Assembly: GCF_002873335.1 (NCBI RefSeq)
Contig: NZ_MCUW01000027.1
Coordinates: 62,001-126,000, forward strand
DNA: 64,000 bases
Direction: 5' to 3'
Source: Vibrio sp. 10N.286.49.B1
Lineage (GTDB): Bacteria; Pseudomonadota; Gammaproteobacteria; Enterobacterales; Vibrionaceae
Below are positions 25,991 to 35,159 of this stretch, one piece after another. The notes beneath the pieces were generated by a model. It saw nothing but the letters and a program-made list of their open reading frames with translations, did not search any database and was not told the origin of the DNA. The position numbers and the translations under genes are program-made. The stretch's first letter is position 1. The number at the start of each line of letters is the position of its first letter.

Positions 25991-26611
25991 CTAGTATAGC
26001 TCACGTACGCGCTGAATAGTGGTTGCTGCATTTTTGTAATCAATGGGCAGTTCGGTAATACGCCCTTGCTTAGCGACAAATAATGACGGGAAGCTGTTTC
26101 CGCCTATAGATCGTGCAAACTGAAGCTCGTTGAGTAATTGTGATTGTGTTTCGGCCGCCATTAAGTCACGCTCAAACCGAGTCATATCTAACCCAATGTC
26201 GTGAGCAAATTCGAGCAGACGGTCGTTGTCACTCGGGTTCTTGGCCTCTAAATAATACCCTTTTTGGATGGCATTATTCATCGCTACTTCAGCGCCTTGC
26301 GCCCGCGCGGCTAAAATGGCTCGACAAGCGGGGTAGGTTGCTCGTCTTGGGGTATTCTGGGACCAAAAATCATAGTTAAATTGAGTCCCTAACTGGTGTT
26401 CGATTTTCTGCCAATAAGAAGCAATTTGTTGTTGCATGGCATCAGGCATCGGTTGGTCTGTATCGGGGGCCAACCCTCCAAGCACCCATTCAATAGTGAT
26501 CTCGTCAGCCAGTGACTCTTGAATCAAATCCCATGTCGGTTTAAAGCCCCAACACCATGAGCACATTGGGTCATAGACGTAGTAAAGCGTTGCTGTTGTA
26601 GTGGTTGTCAA
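25991..26611 (-). CDS. DsbA-family (FrnE-like) thiol oxidoreductase
   Basis: A 206-residue thioredoxin-fold protein of the DsbA/FrnE/HCCA-isomerase branch. The active site is CSWCWGFKP (about 17-25), CxxC with Trp in the FrnE form. The cis-proline is in GGNSFPSLFVAK near 178. There is no signal peptide, so it acts in the cytoplasm. Convergent with the dms cluster; a functional link is not implied. Confidence 0.83.
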   Translation of the reverse strand: MTTTTTATLYYVYDPMCSWCWGFKPTWDLIQESLADEITIEWVLGGLAPDTDQPMPDAMQQQIASYWQKIEHQLGTQFNYDFWSQNTPRRATYPACRAILAARAQGAEVAMNNAIQKGYYLEAKNPSDNDRLLEFAHDIGLDMTRFERDLMAAETQSQLLNELQFARSIGGNSFPSLFVAKQGRITELPIDYKNAATTIQRVRELY

Positions 26612-26656
26612 AATAAGCCTTCCTATGGCGGTCTCGTCTAAAGTCGATAAGAATAG

Positions 26657-26971
26657 TTAGTCGACTTGAGTGTGATTTAGGGCGTAATTCCATACACGAT
26701 AGAAGTAGAAGATGTAGCCGATGCCTAGTGTGAGGATCGAAATAATAAACCAGAGCAATACATGACCAAGATCGCTGAAAAGGTCGATATCACATCGCAT
26801 TTTTCTTTCGACACCGTGCTCGTCGACGAGGTATGTACGGTTAATGATAAATTTTGAGAAAGAATAGGGGAAAAAGAACATTGCGATGCCGAAGGTCACA
26901 ATGCACAAGAGCAGCCAAAGTACTAAGTGACCAATAATATCAAATATGGCAACGTCCGCTTTTAATCTCAT
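26657..26971 (-). CDS. Small membrane protein with internal duplication
   Basis: A 104-residue membrane protein made of two homologous halves: ADVAIFDIIGHLVLWLLLCI (residue 5 on) and CDIDLFSDLGHVLLWFIISI (residue 60 on). Each is a transmembrane segment followed by T-F/L-GI and an aromatic-rich turn. A conserved D-x3-F-x2-(I/L)GH-x2-LW motif recurs. It resembles the small DUF6693/DUF898-like membrane families; I cannot place it more exactly. Function unknown. Confidence 0.6.
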   Translation of the reverse strand: MRLKADVAIFDIIGHLVLWLLLCIVTFGIAMFFFPYSFSKFIINRTYLVDEHGVERKMRCDIDLFSDLGHVLLWFIISILTLGIGYIFYFYRVWNYALNHTQVD

Positions 26972-27161
26972 AGTGATACTCCTTATGGTGTAGATGGACT
27001 TTCTGTATATAGGCTTTCAGTATATAGAAGCTTGCGCGAGCATAGGCTTATATGGGGGCGCGATACATACACAAAATTCTTGTAGAAAACGTAGGCAAAA
27101 ATAGCCGCACAACCTACCATTATCAACATAATATTGGAGCTTGTGCGACCTAGATTCGAAG

Positions 27162-28367
27162 CTAACTCATGGGTGCTTCTTGTATCATGGTATTATAGCG
27201 CTTGAAAGCGGCATCCAGATCGGCAATAAGATCATCGACGTCTTCTAGGCCAATGTGTAGACGTATCAAGGTACCGGAAAAGTTAGGGTTAGCGACAGTG
27301 CGTAATGCATTGAAGCTTTTTGGTTCGTTGGCTAACACTAGGCTCTCAAAACCACCCCATGAGTAACCCATACTAAAATGAGTCATTCCATCAAGAAAGG
27401 CGGTGGTGGCGCGTGGGTATGAAGTATTAAGTATGAACGAGAATAAGCCATTACCCCCGGTAAAGTCACGGTGAAAAAACTCGCTCCCTGGACAAGTTTC
27501 TAGGGCGGGATGGCGAACATGATCAACCTCTGGACGTTGTGCTAACCATTGAGCAACCTTGATACTGTTGACAGCGTGCTGACGCAAACGCACATCAAGT
27601 GTACGAATACCTCGCAACGCTAGATAGGCATCATCGGGCGACACGCATTGCCCCATCAAATAACTTTGTTCGCGTAATTGATCCCAATATTTTTCTGAGG
27701 CGACCGCGGTCCCCATCATGACGTCGGAATGACCAACAATATATTTGGTTGCGGCTTGGATAGAAATGTCGACACCGAATTCGAAAGGGGCAAAGTTAAC
27801 CCCTGCACCCCAGGTGTTATCAAGCATTACGATGATGTCTTGCTCGTGAGCAATCTCAGCCATGGTTGGTACGTCTTGTACTTCCATCGTGATAGAGCCC
27901 GGTGATTCCAAGAACAAAATTTTGGTATTAGGTTGAATAAGATCTCGAATACCCGTACCAATCATAGGGTCGTAGTAGGTGGTGTCTACGCCCATCTTTT
28001 TCATGATCTTGTCACAAAAATCTCGAGTGGGCTCGTAACAGGTGTCCACCATCAGGATGTGATCGCCCGTTTCAACAAAGGACAGGATCGCATTAGAGAT
28101 GGCTGCGGTGCCGCAAGGGAAGAGCGCGCAACCCGCGCCACCTTCTATTTCAGTCATGGCATCTTGGAAAGCAAAGTGTGTATTGGTGCCTCGGCGGCCA
28201 TAAAATAGCGTTTGCTTCGCTCGATTGATGGTGGCGTGAGTTTTCTCAGCAACCGTGTTAAATACAACCGTTGATGCGCGTTGCACTGGTGGGTTGACCA
28301 CGCCGTTGGTCCATTTTTTATCACGTCCAGCGGTGACGAATTTGGTGGTTTTACTTTCTGACATCAA
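27162..28367 (-). CDS. metC: Cystathionine beta-lyase
   Basis: A 401-residue Cys/Met-metabolism PLP enzyme that cleaves cystathionine to homocysteine, pyruvate and ammonia in methionine synthesis. The Schiff-base lysine is in SIQAATKYIVGHSDVMMG (about residue 212); YGRRGTNTHFAFQDAM and LFPCGTAAISNAIL are family motifs. The SMGYSWGGFESLV block favours beta-lyase (MetC) over cystathionine gamma-synthase. Start ATG 28367 (or the next ATG). No MetJ box (AGACGTCT repeats) was seen upstream. The terminal region ends at 27162. Confidence 0.92.
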   Translation of the reverse strand: MMSESKTTKFVTAGRDKKWTNGVVNPPVQRASTVVFNTVAEKTHATINRAKQTLFYGRRGTNTHFAFQDAMTEIEGGAGCALFPCGTAAISNAILSFVETGDHILMVDTCYEPTRDFCDKIMKKMGVDTTYYDPMIGTGIRDLIQPNTKILFLESPGSITMEVQDVPTMAEIAHEQDIIVMLDNTWGAGVNFAPFEFGVDISIQAATKYIVGHSDVMMGTAVASEKYWDQLREQSYLMGQCVSPDDAYLALRGIRTLDVRLRQHAVNSIKVAQWLAQRPEVDHVRHPALETCPGSEFFHRDFTGGNGLFSFILNTSYPRATTAFLDGMTHFSMGYSWGGFESLVLANEPKSFNALRTVANPNFSGTLIRLHIGLEDVDDLIADLDAAFKRYNTMIQEAPMS

Positions 28368-28577
28368 GAATCCCTGTCTGATTATTTATCGCTCGCCCAC
28401 TGGTTTGTTTGCCTTTTATTACGTATTAGAATTTTTTACACGTAAGTTTACGCATATCAAAATCCACATGGATACGAATCAACGACTATTGAATCATGAA
28501 CATACGCTCCAAGGGAGCGAAGGTTTGTTCTGTGATCAGTACAGTGAACGGAGATGAGTTTACTTAGCAATAAAACA

Positions 28578-28617
28578 CGAAGGCTAAAGAGTTTCAAGTC
28601 TTTAGCCTTCGGTTTTT
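28578..28617 (-). terminator. Terminator downstream of cls
   Basis: Perfect 13-base stem CGAAGGCTAAAGA/TCTTTAGCCTTCG with an 8-base loop. T-rich tracts flank both sides, so it can work in both directions. It lies 92 bases past the cls stop. The rest of the 335-base gap 28368-28702 shows only the metC promoter area and nothing else recognisable. Confidence 0.8.
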
Positions 28618-28702
28618 ACGATTAGAAACGAAGCAGGGGATGAATAACCTAGGATAAGCCGGTTGGAAGCAAAATCTTACGGCCCGTTAGCCTTGGAATG
28701 CG

Positions 28703-30157
28703 TTATAGCAATGGATTGAACAGGTAGAACAATCGTTCGAAAAAGCGGTGATATAAACTGCGTTGTTTCCAGACAGAATAATCAATCATCTCAGATTTTG
28801 AGATGTAGCTGTTTTGGAGTTGGTGCATTTCTTCGGTAAAAATAGGATCTTCGACCGCCAGTGTGACCTCAAAGTTGAGCCACAAGCTTCGCATATCCAT
28901 GTTGACCGTGCCAACTAGGCAAAAAAGCTCATCAATTACGACTGATTTAGTATGCAATAATCCGCCGTCAAACTCATAAATATTAACCCCTGAGCTAAGT
29001 AAATCGGTGTAGAACGCACGCGACGCCCACTGTACCATCATGGAGTCATTCTTTTTAGGAATGATAAGCTCTACGGTCACACCACGTTGCGCCGTTGTTT
29101 TTATGGTCTCAAGCAAATCGGCGCTCGGTACGAAATAAGGCGTCGTGATGGTCACTGAGCGTTCGGCTTGATGCATCGCTAGCGTCAAAACTTGACCAAT
29201 TAACTGATCGGGCATGCCGGGCCCCGACGGCACCACTTGGATTGGCTTTGAATCCTGAGGGATATCAATTTGGCAATCTGGGTGAACGGGAAGTTCACGA
29301 TCGCCGGTTTCCACTTCCCAGTCCCAACAATGGATGGCGGATAAGACATTCACGGTAGGGCCTTCAATACGAACCATGATATCGATCCATTGACCCACAC
29401 CAGAGTTTTGTTTGAAGAACGCAGGATCAACCATGTTCATCGAACCGGTGTATGCCACTTCATCATCGATCGCGATGATCTTGCGATGTTGTCTGAGATC
29501 AAGGCGTCGTAAGAAAATCCGCCAAGGAGAAACCTCAAGTCCTTCAACCAGCTCAATGCCCCCGTCCCTTAGCATTTTCGCCCAGTGACTACGAAAGAAC
29601 GTTGAACTGCCTGCAGAGTCTAACAGCACTTTTACATCAACACCGCGTTTGGCTGCTTGTATGAGAGCAGCGGCAACCGAATCGGCTAGTCCGCCAGGGT
29701 GCCAAATATAAAACACCATACGAATACTGTGTTTAGCCTGTTCGATATCTTTGATGACGGACAGTAAGCTGTCTTCAGGGGTCTTGTGAAGTTGGAGTGT
29801 ATTGCCACATAGAGCGGGAATACCCATTCTATTGTTACAAAGGTTGTCTATCTTTGAAATTTGGGTCCCCAAACCATCTTGGGTGTGCGCTTTGCAATCA
29901 TTGAGTTGGTGAAACCAGTCTCCAAATGGATGGAACATGTCTCGTGCTCGTTCCGCCCGTTTACGACCAAGATTGAGCTCGCCAAACATGAAATAACAAA
30001 TGACGCCAACAACAGGGATAATGTAGATAACCATTAGCCATGCTAGCGAAACGCTGACCGCTCGGCGCTTCAGCACTACACGCAGCGTGACACCGGCGAC
30101 CAGCACCCAGTACAGGCCAATGCCTGCTAGTGTTAGAAAGTGATAGAGCTTATCCAT
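28703..30157 (-). CDS. clsA: Cardiolipin synthase A
   Basis: A 484-residue membrane phospholipase D-family enzyme that condenses two phosphatidylglycerols to cardiolipin. Two N-terminal transmembrane helices (LYWVLVAGVTLRVVLKRRAV and the next) are followed by two HKD motifs: HRKIIAIDDEVAYTGSMN and HTKSVVIDELFCLVGTVN. The C-terminus LFYLFNPLL is as in E. coli. I chose ATG 30157 (MDKLYHFLTLAG) over the longer frame from 30343, as it gives the E. coli length (486) and the extra 62 residues do not resemble the family. GAGG lies 4 bases upstream, which is short. Confidence 0.9.
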   Translation of the reverse strand: MDKLYHFLTLAGIGLYWVLVAGVTLRVVLKRRAVSVSLAWLMVIYIIPVVGVICYFMFGELNLGRKRAERARDMFHPFGDWFHQLNDCKAHTQDGLGTQISKIDNLCNNRMGIPALCGNTLQLHKTPEDSLLSVIKDIEQAKHSIRMVFYIWHPGGLADSVAAALIQAAKRGVDVKVLLDSAGSSTFFRSHWAKMLRDGGIELVEGLEVSPWRIFLRRLDLRQHRKIIAIDDEVAYTGSMNMVDPAFFKQNSGVGQWIDIMVRIEGPTVNVLSAIHCWDWEVETGDRELPVHPDCQIDIPQDSKPIQVVPSGPGMPDQLIGQVLTLAMHQAERSVTITTPYFVPSADLLETIKTTAQRGVTVELIIPKKNDSMMVQWASRAFYTDLLSSGVNIYEFDGGLLHTKSVVIDELFCLVGTVNMDMRSLWLNFEVTLAVEDPIFTEEMHQLQNSYISKSEMIDYSVWKQRSLYHRFFERLFYLFNPLL

Positions 30158-30719
30158 TGAGCCTCGATAGACAATTGGTAAATTAGAAACAATCTCAGAA
30201 TCAAGTATTTGGAATACTTGCGGTACTGTCAATGTGTTAACTGCATGGAAAGATGTCAATGATACGTTATTGGTCACACTTTTAAGTAGACGTGTCGTTG
30301 TAGAGCAGTATTGAACAGCAGTTGATAGTTTTATTATTTTCAAAATAATAAAACAACAGACCAGTAATTGATTATTTAGTAGGCGAACAGTTGCTATAAC
30401 ATGGATTATATTAGGTGTTTATAGCGTCGGGGCTTTCAATTATAATGTTGAGGTGTTTTAATTGCTACCCATGATCAAGCAGTAATATTTATCTAGGCTG
30501 TAATAATTAGTTTACACCCTATTGGGCAGCCATTCTGCATACGAGCCCAAGAGGGGGTCTAGATAAGCAACGCGATAATAATCGTGTTAGATCCAGATTT
30601 AATTCAATGAGCAACATATGGACATGCCTAAACTGACGTTTGGATAGGCAATCGTGTTGTGATTCGTTACATGGAAAGCCACCATAATATCGCCGTGTAT
30701 GGCGAGATTGGTATCAATA
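30158..30719. promoter_or_regulatory. Region upstream of cls and the NSS transporter
   Basis: About 560 bases without a convincing gene. It carries the cls and transporter promoters and a TyrR box at 30499-30516, described separately. Weak AT-rich promoter-like hexamers (CATAAT near 30683) occur, but I cannot assign a clear -35. Confidence 0.35.
30499..30516. promoter_or_regulatory. TyrR box upstream of the NSS transporter
   Basis: TGTAAT-AATTAG-TTTACA agrees with the TyrR consensus TGTAAA-N6-TTTACA at 11 of 12 fixed positions, including the key G and C. It lies about 200 bases before the transporter start. TyrR itself is encoded at 59570. Confidence 0.7.
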
Positions 30720-32063
30720 ATGACAAGCTCTACCCGCGGACAATTTTCTTCACGCTTTGGTTTTATCATGGCAGCAGCAGGCTCTGCTGTTGGCCTAGGT
30801 AATGTGTGGGGTTTTCCTACTCAAACTGCTAGCAATGGCGGTGCCGCCTTCCTTCTTATTTATTTGTTAATGATGGCACTCTTAGCGTATCCGATGTTGG
30901 TCGCTGAATTGACAATTGGTCGATTTGGCCAGTCAAATCCGATTGCTTCATTGCGTAAAATCTGGTCCAAAAGCAAATTTCTAGCGGTGGCGTTTGGCAG
31001 TATCGCTTTGCTTACCGCTTCCATGATCCTCAGTTTTTATGCCATTTTAGCTGGATGGCTAATAGGGTTTGGCGCAGAGCCTATTTTGCAGTTGATCGGG
31101 TTAAATACCGTCGCTGAGTGGTTGGTGACGTTTGGCATAGGACGCAATGTGTTGCTGACAGTTATCTTTATGTCATTGACTGTTTATGTGGTTCGTCGAG
31201 GCGTGTCGGACGGTATTGAGAAATGGTCATCAAGATTGATGCCATTGCTTTTCGGCTTGTTTTTACTGCTAATCATCTACATTCTGACTCAAGATGGTGC
31301 GATGACAGGTCTGAAAATGTACCTAATCCCAGATTGGAGCCATGTGAATGCCGGACTTGTGGTCAATGCCATGGGGCAGGCGTTCTTTTCTCTTTCGCTA
31401 GGGGTTGGAGCCATGATGGTTTATGGCTCTTATCTGAAGAAAGATGTCAATATTCCTAAGACAGCAGGGCAAGTGGCCATCATTGATACCGGTGTTGCGT
31501 TATCGGCGGGCTTGCTTATTATTCCTGCCATGTTTGTAGCGAAAGCCAATGGCGTGCAAATCTTTAATGAAGTCGGGGAACTGATCAGTTCAGGCAATCT
31601 TGTATTTATAGTGTTACCGAGCCTATTCGATACGATGGGTTTGACAGGAGAAGTGTTGAGTGTCGCTTTTTTCTCCCTAATGGTTATAGCGGCGTTGACC
31701 TCTTCGATCGCAATGCTGGAAGTGCCAGTATCATGCTTGCACGAAGAGTTGAACATCAAACGAGACAAAGCCGCACTCATATTAGGTGGCGTAATTCTGA
31801 TATTCAGTGTCATTATCGCGGCTAACTTTGGTCAATTGTTCGATTGGGTTGCCACGGCCTCAACGATGTACATGCAACCATTACTTGGTGTGGTGTGGGC
31901 GGTGGTCATTGGTTGGGTATGGCATCGTAATGCCTTATTGCAAGAGATTAAGCAGGGCCACCCTGAGATTGAAACAACGTGGTTTTGGAAAATCTGGCCT
32001 TGGTACGTTAAATTTGTGTGCCCAGTGGCTATTTTGACGGTATTTGCCTACCCGTTTTTGTAA
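30720..32063 (+). CDS. Sodium-dependent transporter, NSS (SLC6) family
   Basis: A 447-residue LeuT-fold amino acid:sodium symporter with about 11 transmembrane helices. The first helix motif (GFIMAAAGSAVGLGNVWGFP) is the unwound substrate/sodium site; SFYAILAGW and SLGVGAMMVYGSYL are further signatures. I chose ATG 30720 (MTSSTRGQFSSRFGF), the usual family start, over ATG 30699. Bacterial relatives such as TnaT and MhsT carry aromatic or hydrophobic amino acids. A near-perfect TyrR box upstream suggests an aromatic amino acid substrate; this is inference. Confidence 0.9.
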   Translation: MTSSTRGQFSSRFGFIMAAAGSAVGLGNVWGFPTQTASNGGAAFLLIYLLMMALLAYPMLVAELTIGRFGQSNPIASLRKIWSKSKFLAVAFGSIALLTASMILSFYAILAGWLIGFGAEPILQLIGLNTVAEWLVTFGIGRNVLLTVIFMSLTVYVVRRGVSDGIEKWSSRLMPLLFGLFLLLIIYILTQDGAMTGLKMYLIPDWSHVNAGLVVNAMGQAFFSLSLGVGAMMVYGSYLKKDVNIPKTAGQVAIIDTGVALSAGLLIIPAMFVAKANGVQIFNEVGELISSGNLVFIVLPSLFDTMGLTGEVLSVAFFSLMVIAALTSSIAMLEVPVSCLHEELNIKRDKAALILGGVILIFSVIIAANFGQLFDWVATASTMYMQPLLGVVWAVVIGWVWHRNALLQEIKQGHPEIETTWFWKIWPWYVKFVCPVAILTVFAYPFL

Positions 32064-32103
32064 AAACGGATAACGAACATAATGTCGTTCTATGACAATC
32101 ACA

Positions 32104-32141
32104 ATGCCAGTCGGGTTTACTCCGATTGGCATGATTGTTTT
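32104..32141 (+). terminator. Terminator after the NSS transporter
   Basis: Stem ATGCCAGTCGG/CCGATTGGCAT (one G-U pair), followed by GATTGTTTT. It lies 40 bases after the transporter stop. Confidence 0.7.
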
Positions 32142-32261
32142 GAAAAGGCAATCAATGCTGTGAACCGCGCAGTCTAGGAGAAGGGAAACCGTCATAATCG
32201 CTACCCATTGCCGTGTGTTTGTGTATGATCAGCCACAATAATTCTGCACCCTGTGATCCAT

Positions 32262-32951
32262 ATGTTTGATATTCAGTTTGAAAATGATGAATTTTTGGTC
32301 ATCAATAAACATCCTGGCGTCAGTGTCCACAAAGACGATGGCGATACGATGTTAGTCGAAGAGGTTGCCAAAGCGAGCCAATCAACAAAGCTCTACCTAG
32401 TGCATCGTCTTGATAAGATGACATCTGGGATATTATTGCTTGCTAAAAATGCCACCACGGCGGCGAGTCTGTCGCAATTGTTTGCTGATAAAAATATTGA
32501 AAAATTTTACCTCGCGATTGGCGACAAAAAACCAAAAAAGAAACAAGGTCTTATCTCTGGTGACATGGAGCGCTCTCGCCGTTCTATGTGGAAGTTGATG
32601 CCAACTAAAATGAACCCAGCAACCACGCAGTTTTTTTCGAAGGCCGGCGATAATGGAGAACGTGTCTTTTTATGTCGTCCGCTAACGGGCAAGACACACC
32701 AGATCCGCGTCGCGTTAAAATCCTTGGGTTCTGCGATTTTAGGCGATCCAATCTATCACCCTAGTTCAGCGTCTGATCGTGGTTACTTGCACGCCTTTGC
32801 CATTCGCTTTGAGTTGTCGGGTGTGCCTTATGAGTTTGTCTGCGATCCTCGTATCAATCCTATTTTTGGTGCTAAATGGCACACAGAAACGATAGGTCAA
32901 GTTATTGATGCTTGGTCTACGCCGTGGGCATTGTTATGGCCGAAAAAATAA
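32262..32951 (+). CDS. RluA-family RNA pseudouridine synthase
   Basis: A 229-residue pseudouridine synthase of the RluA superfamily (small TIGR01621-like group, no S4 domain). The catalytic Asp is in LVHRLDKMTSGILLLAKN (about 49-66); CRPLTGKTHQIRVALKSLG and GDPIYHP are the other conserved blocks. The target RNA is not predictable from sequence. I chose ATG 32262 over GTG 32253. It lies just upstream of a methyltransferase in the same direction, so the two may modify RNA from one transcript. Confidence 0.9.
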   Translation: MFDIQFENDEFLVINKHPGVSVHKDDGDTMLVEEVAKASQSTKLYLVHRLDKMTSGILLLAKNATTAASLSQLFADKNIEKFYLAIGDKKPKKKQGLISGDMERSRRSMWKLMPTKMNPATTQFFSKAGDNGERVFLCRPLTGKTHQIRVALKSLGSAILGDPIYHPSSASDRGYLHAFAIRFELSGVPYEFVCDPRINPIFGAKWHTETIGQVIDAWSTPWALLWPKK

Positions 32952-32983
32952 AAGAAAGCGCGATGCGTCGCGAAGGTGAATCT

Positions 32984-33931
32984 ATGCAAAAAGATCATTT
33001 GCCGAGTTTTTTCAAAGAAGTGACTCAGCAGCTAACTCTAGCACCAAACGAAGTGCGTCGTTTATTCCATGGCCGAGGTAAGCGCTGGCCTGGGCTTGAA
33101 CAGTTGACTTGCGATTGGGTAAATAGCCAATTACTTGTGAATATTTTTAAGCAGGTTGATGATGAATTTATTGTTGAACTGACGAATGGACTCAATCAGT
33201 TGGTTGAGAGTGAGTTGTGGCGTACCAAGGATGGACAATGTGTGGCGCTGCAACACCGTTATCTTGATGGCGCCCCTATGACGGTCGTTTGGGGAGAGCT
33301 TGATGCCCGTCCGGTTGTTATGGAGTCAGGGTGTAAATACCAGTTAGATATCGGGCGCAATCAAAATTTTGGTCTGTTTCTTGATATGCGCTTAGGTCGA
33401 GACTGGGTCAAAGCCAATGCCAATAATAAACGTGTACTGAATCTTTTTGCCTATACCTGCGGGTTTTCAGTCGCGGCAATGGAAGGTGGTGCAGCCGCCG
33501 TCGTCAACGTGGACATGGCTCGCTCGTCATTAAATAAAGGACGAGAAAATCATCGAGAAAATGCTCATGATCTTTCCAAGGTTACTTTCTTAGGATACGA
33601 TATTTTTAAGTCATGGGGAAAAATCAAAAAGTGTGGCCCTTATGAACTGGTTATCATTGACCCGCCATCATTTCAAAAGGGCAGCTTCGCTCTAACGAAA
33701 GACTATAAAAAGATACTCCGCCGATTACCCGAATTAATGACGGAGAACGGGGAAGTCATCGCATGTGTGAACTCACCAATGGTGACACCTGATTTCTTGA
33801 TCGATAGCATGGCAGAAGAAGCACCAGGTTTTGAGTTTGTGGAACGTTTGGCTAATCCCGCTGAGTTTGCAGACGTTGATCACGACGCAAGCTTAAAGGT
33901 GTTGTTGTTTAGAACCAAACAGCAACAATAA
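32984..33931 (+). CDS. SAM-dependent methyltransferase (RlmI/RlmK-like)
   Basis: A 315-residue class I methyltransferase of the PF10672 type. The N-terminal part is a beta-rich substrate domain; then GRNQNFGLFLDMRLGRDWV, SAM motif I VLNLFAYTCGFSVAAMEGGA (about 150-169), and motif IV IIDPPSFQKGSF. The DPPSF motif is that of rRNA base methyltransferases such as RlmI. I chose ATG 32984 because AAGGTGA precedes it; longer in-frame starts overlap the upstream gene. Target unknown, but 23S rRNA is likely by family. Confidence 0.87.
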   Translation: MQKDHLPSFFKEVTQQLTLAPNEVRRLFHGRGKRWPGLEQLTCDWVNSQLLVNIFKQVDDEFIVELTNGLNQLVESELWRTKDGQCVALQHRYLDGAPMTVVWGELDARPVVMESGCKYQLDIGRNQNFGLFLDMRLGRDWVKANANNKRVLNLFAYTCGFSVAAMEGGAAAVVNVDMARSSLNKGRENHRENAHDLSKVTFLGYDIFKSWGKIKKCGPYELVIIDPPSFQKGSFALTKDYKKILRRLPELMTENGEVIACVNSPMVTPDFLIDSMAEEAPGFEFVERLANPAEFADVDHDASLKVLLFRTKQQQ

Positions 33932-33936
33932 ACGAT

Positions 33937-33966
33937 AAAAAAACGGCACGTAAAGTGCCGTTTTTA
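33937..33966. terminator. Bidirectional terminator between methyltransferase and hslJ
   Basis: Stem AAAAACGGCAC/GTGCCGTTTTT with loop GTAAA. A-rich left flank and T-rich right flank serve both convergent genes. Confidence 0.9.
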
Positions 33967-33997
33967 AGTCATAGATGTCGATCAGATTATGCAAGAA

Positions 33998-34456
33998 TTA
34001 GTTGACCCAATCTTTCAACTCAAACGTCAGTGTATGTTCAGCACCTTTCAGTACCAAGTTTTCTTTTGTCAGTTGAATTTCACTCCAATCAGAGAGTGAT
34101 TTTGACATGGTCATTTCAATATTCATCGCATTGTCACCACACATTTTCATGGTCATGCCCATTTTCTCGATACGAAATTGTCCGTCTTTAAGCTCGCCTT
34201 GCCCAAAAAAGTTGTTGCATCCAGCGCTACCATTTGCAGTCATTTTCTCGCCAATTTCTAAGCGAGGTTGCTGTACTTGCTCATCGACTTGAATCGCTTT
34301 GCCATCGATTTGGACTAGGTTCCAGTTATGGTGTTGAAGATCCTGAGCCGTTACGGCTGCCATTGGTTCTTCTGCGCTGTTGTTAGCAGTCGTACAAGCT
34401 GTCATTAAAACAGGAACCGCAAGTGCAGCAAGTAGCGTCTTTGAAAAAATCTTCAT
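33998..34456 (-). CDS. hslJ: META-domain lipoprotein HslJ
   Basis: A 152-residue outer-membrane or periplasmic lipoprotein. The signal peptide ends in lipobox LMTAC (Cys near residue 21). The META domain follows: HNWNLVQIDGKAI, NGSAGCNNFFGQGEL, MGMTMKMCGDNAMNIE. E. coli HslJ is heat-induced and linked to novobiocin resistance. I chose ATG 34456 because GGAG lies 9 bases upstream and the signal peptide starts there; the longer frame from 34522 adds 22 residues without support. Confidence 0.85.
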   Translation of the reverse strand: MKIFSKTLLAALAVPVLMTACTTANNSAEEPMAAVTAQDLQHHNWNLVQIDGKAIQVDEQVQQPRLEIGEKMTANGSAGCNNFFGQGELKDGQFRIEKMGMTMKMCGDNAMNIEMTMSKSLSDWSEIQLTKENLVLKGAEHTLTFELKDWVN

Positions 34457-34660
34457 ATTATGTATCTCCAACTGAATGAAATTATTGATAAGTTTAATTA
34501 ATAAAACACTGTTTTTTGTCAAGTGTACGTTAGCTTTAGTATAGTGTTTTTTTGAAGGGCATAAATGATATACGATGGATTTAACGGGTATGAATACGAA
34601 AATAGTCTAATTTAAGACTATTCTTACTTGAGTTTATTGGAAAGTAGCGGGAGGGTGGTA

Positions 34661-34909
34661 ATGGAGCAACTGGAATTTTTCAACGTCCCAAGCCCTTGCG
34701 TTGGGGTGTGTACTGTCGATGGAAAAGGCTACTGCCAAGGTTGCATGAGAAAACGTGAAGAACGTTTTAATTGGCTTTCATTCACGCCCGCGCAACAGTT
34801 ACATATTATTAAACTCTGTCGCCAACGTTATCGAAGGAAACTCGCGCAAGGGCGACCATCAGAGGGTTTGGTCATTGCAACGAATACTCCCCAGCAAGAC
34901 TTGTTTTAA
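34661..34909 (+). CDS. DUF1289-family protein
   Basis: An 82-residue protein with the DUF1289 signature: PSPCVGVCTVDGKGYCQGCM (four Cys, probable metal site), then RKREERFNWLSFTPAQQL. I chose ATG 34661 (MEQLEFFNVPSPC) because GGGAGG lies 6 bases upstream; TTG 34628 would place that site inside the gene. Function unknown. A short hairpin (ATAGGC/GCCTAT) follows at 34922-34937. Confidence 0.85.
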   Translation: MEQLEFFNVPSPCVGVCTVDGKGYCQGCMRKREERFNWLSFTPAQQLHIIKLCRQRYRRKLAQGRPSEGLVIATNTPQQDLF

Positions 34910-35159
34910 TCCCCTTTTCCAATAGGCGTATGCCTATCGTCTTATTGTTCGCTCCTCGGTATAACTGAACTCGGCTCCTAGCATCTGTACCGCTGATGTT
35001 TTTTGTCTTTTCTATACCAATGAATAGAAGAAGTTCTAGCGACTTTTATAAGCGTGATGAACAACATGAACTGTGATCTTAGTTCATCAATTCACTAGCC
35101 AGTGAGTTAGAATTCTGTTTATATAGTTGTAACTAACTATGTAAAATGTGAATGGATTC

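Noticed and set aside
28255..28557. Plus-strand frame of 100 codons overlapping the metC start
   Set aside because: It lies mostly antisense to metC, lacks a ribosome site and its composition is not protein-like.
28368..28570. MetJ box for metC
   Set aside because: No AGACGTCT-like repeats seen.
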